This document shows, piece by piece, positions 61,434 to 64,000 of a stretch of DNA of 64,000 nucleotides. Origin of the DNA: Geothrix sp. (GTDB lineage: Bacteria > Acidobacteriota > Holophagae > Holophagales > Holophagaceae); assembly GCA_030681515.1 (NCBI GenBank), contig JAUXSE010000035.1, forward strand, positions 1 to 64,000, written 5' to 3'. The position numbers and the translations under genes were made by a program. Positions within the stretch are counted from its first letter, which is position 1, and the number at the start of each line of letters is the position of its first letter. The notes beneath the pieces were generated by a model that did no database searches, was not told where the DNA came from, and saw nothing but the letters and a program-made list of their open reading frames with translations.

Positions 61434-61464
61434 GAAAAAACAGGCCCCCCGGTTGAGGGGCCTG
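61434..61464 (-). terminator. Intrinsic terminator of hppA
   Basis: On the minus strand CAGGCCCC pairs with GGGGCCTG and is followed by a six-T run (61435-61440). It ends the hppA transcript before ptrB. Confidence 0.85.
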
Positions 61465-61498
61465 CTGGTTAATTCTTTGTCAGGTTCGTCGCTGAAGC

Positions 61499-63973
61499 CT
61501 ACTTCGCTTCCGCTGTGGGGATGCGCATGCCGTAGAAGGAACGCCAGACGAAGACCGTGGAGATGATGAAGAAGATCAGCGCCGCGATGTGGGCGGTGGT
61601 CTCGGGGAGAGTAATGGCCAGTTCCACGGCCAGAAGGCCGAAGAGGGTGGTGAACTTGATGACGGGATTCAGGGCCACCGAAGAGGTGTCCTTGAAGGGG
61701 TCGCCCACTGTGTCGCCAACGATGACGGCGTCATGGAGGGGCGTGCCCTTGGCCTTGAGTTCCGTTTCCACGAGCTTCTTGGCGTTATCCCAGGCGCCAC
61801 CGGCATTGGCCATGAAAATGGCCTGGTAGAGGCCGAAGACGGCGATGGAGATCAGGTAGCCGATGAAGAAGTAGTGGTTCGCGCAGGCAAAGGCCAGCGT
61901 GGAAAAGAACACCGCCAGGAAGATGTTGAACATGCCCTTCTGGGCGTACTTGGTGCAGATCTCGACAACCTTCTTGGAGTCCTCCACCGAGGCCTTCTTG
62001 GCGCCAGCATCCAGGTTGATGTTCTGCTTGATGAATTCCACCGCGCGATAGGCGCCCGTGGCGACCGCCTGGCAGGCGGCGCCGGAGAACCAGAAGATGA
62101 CTGCGCCGCCGGTGATGAGACCGAGCAGGAACAGTGGGTTGATGATGGAGAGGCCCTGCTGAACCGCCATTTGCCCCGGAATGATCGGCAACACTGCGCC
62201 GAACTTGGTGTTGAGCAACTGGATGATGGAGAAGATCAGGGTGGTGGCACCCACGACTGCGGTGCCGATCAGCACGGGCTTGGCAGTGGCCTTGAAGGTG
62301 TTGCCGGCGCCGTCGTTCTCTTCCAAGTACATCTTGCCGTTCTCGAAATCAGGCTTGAAGCCGAAGTCCTTCTGGATTTCCGCCTCGATGCCGGGAATCT
62401 CTTCGATGGTGGAGAGTTCGTAGACCGACTGGGCGTTGTCAGTCACAGGGCCGTAGGAATCTACGGCGATGGTGACGGGGCCCATGCCCAGAAAGCCGAA
62501 GGCCACCAAGCCGAAGGAGAAGATCGCGGGAGCTTCCATGAAGGTGCCCAGGCCGAAGGTCGAGACGTAGTAGGCTGCGCCCATGAGACCGACGATGGTA
62601 AGGCCCATCCAGTAGGCGGAGAAATAACCAGCCACCAGGCCAGAGATGATATTGAGCGAGGCGCCGCCCTCCTTGGAGGCCGTCACCACTTCGCGGACGT
62701 GGCCAGAATTGGTGGATGTGAAGGCTTTTACCAACTCAGGGATCAAAGCCCCCGCCAGTGTTCCGCAGGTGATGATGGTCGAAAGCTTGAACCAGAGGAG
62801 GTCGGGCAAATTACCGATCAGCATCCAGGACAGGACGTAGGTGATGGCGATGGAGACGATGGAAGTCAGCCACACGAGCGTGGTCAGCGGCGTTTCGAAA
62901 TCGAACTTGGCGGCCGCACCGAACCGCATCTTGGACCAGAAGCCGTTCAAGAAGTAGGAAGCCGCCGAGGTGACGACCATGCCCACGCGCATCACGAAGA
63001 TCCAGACCAGCAGGGAAACTTGGATGGCCTGGAAATTGGGACCAGCGGCCTTCTCGTTGACGGCAAGCAGAATGAAGGTGATCAGCGCGACCCCGGTGAC
63101 GCCGTAGGTTTCGAAACCGTCTGCGGTGGGGCCGACCGAATCGCCAGCGTTGTCGCCGACGCAATCAGCGATCACGCCGGGATTACGGGCATCGTCTTCC
63201 TTGATCTTGAAGACGATCTTCATGAGGTCGGAACCGATATCAGCGATCTTGGTGAAGATGCCGCCCGCGATGCGCAGGGCGGCAGCGCCCAGGGACTCGC
63301 CGATGGCGAAGCCGATGAAGCAGGCACCGGCCGCCTCACCCGGAATGAAGAGCAGGATCGAGAGCATGAGGAAGAGTTCGACCGAGATCAGCAGCATGCC
63401 AATGGACATGCCGGCCTTCAGAGGAATTTCCATGGTCGGGTAGGGCTTCCCGCCCAAACTGGCAAAGGCGGTCCGGGAGTTCGCGAAGGTATTGATGCGG
63501 ATGCCGAACCATGCCACGACCACCGAACCGAGGATGCCAATGACGGAGAAGAATAGGATCACCACCACCCGGCCCCAGTCCATGTGGGCCATGAACTTGA
63601 AGTACCACACCATGATGACGGCGATGAAGGCCCACAGCAGGGAGATGAACTTGATCTGGGTGACCAGGTAGGTCTTGCAGGTCTCATAGATCAGTTCGGA
63701 GATTTCCAGCATGGCCTTGTGGACTGGGAGATCCCGGACCTGCTTGTACTGCACGAGGCCGAAGCCGATGCCGAGCAGGCAGATGAACAGCCCGATCAAC
63801 AGCAGGTTGTGGCCTGTCATCCCCATGAAGATCTGCTCCTTCAAAGAGGGGATCTTCAGCTCGGCCTCTCCCGCGAAGGCCGCCGGCCCCGCCAGGAGGG
63901 CGGAAAGGACGATCCCCCGCTTGAGGATTGAGGTGGACGCCAGAGTGCCTAGGAGGCGTTTCATCGTCGCCAT
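61499..63973 (-). CDS. hppA: Membrane-bound ion-pumping pyrophosphatase
   Basis: This 824-residue protein with about 16 hydrophobic segments hydrolyses pyrophosphate and pumps H+ or Na+. Its N-terminus has a signal-like hydrophobic start. Pyrophosphate-site motifs are KIADIGSDLMKIVFKIKEDD, VIADCVGDNAGDSVGPTADG, TIAVDSYGPVTDNAQSVYEL, SVEDSKKVVEICTKYAQ and VGDTVGDPFKDTSS. The usual ADNVGDN reads ADCVGDN (Cys271). The SVGPTADGFETYGVTG sequence belongs to a clade apart from the classical plant type; whether Na+ or H+ is moved is not clear. GGAGGA precedes the ATG. Confidence 0.94.
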   Translation of the reverse strand: MATMKRLLGTLASTSILKRGIVLSALLAGPAAFAGEAELKIPSLKEQIFMGMTGHNLLLIGLFICLLGIGFGLVQYKQVRDLPVHKAMLEISELIYETCKTYLVTQIKFISLLWAFIAVIMVWYFKFMAHMDWGRVVVILFFSVIGILGSVVVAWFGIRINTFANSRTAFASLGGKPYPTMEIPLKAGMSIGMLLISVELFLMLSILLFIPGEAAGACFIGFAIGESLGAAALRIAGGIFTKIADIGSDLMKIVFKIKEDDARNPGVIADCVGDNAGDSVGPTADGFETYGVTGVALITFILLAVNEKAAGPNFQAIQVSLLVWIFVMRVGMVVTSAASYFLNGFWSKMRFGAAAKFDFETPLTTLVWLTSIVSIAITYVLSWMLIGNLPDLLWFKLSTIITCGTLAGALIPELVKAFTSTNSGHVREVVTASKEGGASLNIISGLVAGYFSAYWMGLTIVGLMGAAYYVSTFGLGTFMEAPAIFSFGLVAFGFLGMGPVTIAVDSYGPVTDNAQSVYELSTIEEIPGIEAEIQKDFGFKPDFENGKMYLEENDGAGNTFKATAKPVLIGTAVVGATTLIFSIIQLLNTKFGAVLPIIPGQMAVQQGLSIINPLFLLGLITGGAVIFWFSGAACQAVATGAYRAVEFIKQNINLDAGAKKASVEDSKKVVEICTKYAQKGMFNIFLAVFFSTLAFACANHYFFIGYLISIAVFGLYQAIFMANAGGAWDNAKKLVETELKAKGTPLHDAVIVGDTVGDPFKDTSSVALNPVIKFTTLFGLLAVELAITLPETTAHIAALIFFIISTVFVWRSFYGMRIPTAEAK

Positions 63974-64000
63974 GGGGTTTCCTCCAGTTGGGTTCGGGAA

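Overview
The window is GC-rich bacterial chromosome with very short spacers and no rRNA, tRNA, CRISPR array, insertion sequence or prophage that I can see. Two long TonB-dependent receptors with an N-terminal carboxypeptidase-regulatory-like domain, an S55-type secreted peptidase, a Ser/Thr kinase with PEGA domains, a tricorn-like protease and several secreted S9/M29 peptidases point to an Acidobacteriota member, most likely Holophagales (Geothrix/Holophaga-like). The taxonomy is inference from gene content. Fermentation-type acyl-phosphate genes fit a peptide- and organic-acid-using anaerobe or facultative anaerobe.

Layout. 1-8 kb: peptidoglycan glycosyltransferase, M29 aminopeptidase, a PIN-type toxin-antitoxin pair, a tricorn-like protease, RsmE and a TfoX-domain protein. 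7-10.5 kb: phosphate butyryltransferase facing a fused acyltransferase-butyrate kinase. 10.6-13.3 kb: a conserved membrane protein, a class II aldolase and MtnA (possible 5'-deoxynucleoside salvage), and a small membrane protein. 13.5-19.8 kb: an envelope-glycan region with an EamA-like carrier, GT9, two ArnT-like GT39 enzymes, a stand-alone ArnA-type decarboxylase/epimerase, and a tiny exported protein made of 11-residue cationic repeats. 19.8-23.4 kb: plsY-gpsA-alcohol dehydrogenase-corA operon. 23.5-28 kb: a lipoprotein with an apparent premature stop, cinA, small proteins, DinB and pyruvate kinase. 28.1-30.5 kb: a Fis-like regulator and two tandem GAPDH genes, the first lacking the catalytic cysteine. 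30.6-38 kb: BaiN-like flavoprotein, purE, a PEGA kinase, a LipB-Nudix fusion, acyl-CoA dehydrogenase and a TolC-like protein. 38-46 kb: S9 peptidase, nadC, a crotonase, a secreted propeller protein and an S55 peptidase. 46-52 kb: tandem TonB receptors with duplicated terminators. 52-64 kb: ymdB, a PolB-like exonuclease, DoxX, hbd, class I aldolase, prfC, a VOC protein, oligopeptidase B and a membrane pyrophosphatase.

The least ordinary content is partly outside the genes. (i) At least five intergenic sites carry short A/G-rich direct repeats with a common spacing of about 9 bases, two of them folded into long inverted repeats. (ii) A 15-copy heptamer array fills the whole purE-kinase gap. (iii) A family of intergenic hairpins shares a CTATCTC/GAGATAG flank. 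(iv) Six genes have TANNNT exactly 6 nt before the start codon, the signature of leaderless transcripts. (v) Three unusual proteins stand out: the acyltransferase-butyrate kinase fusion, the LipB-Nudix fusion and the 11-mer repeat peptide.
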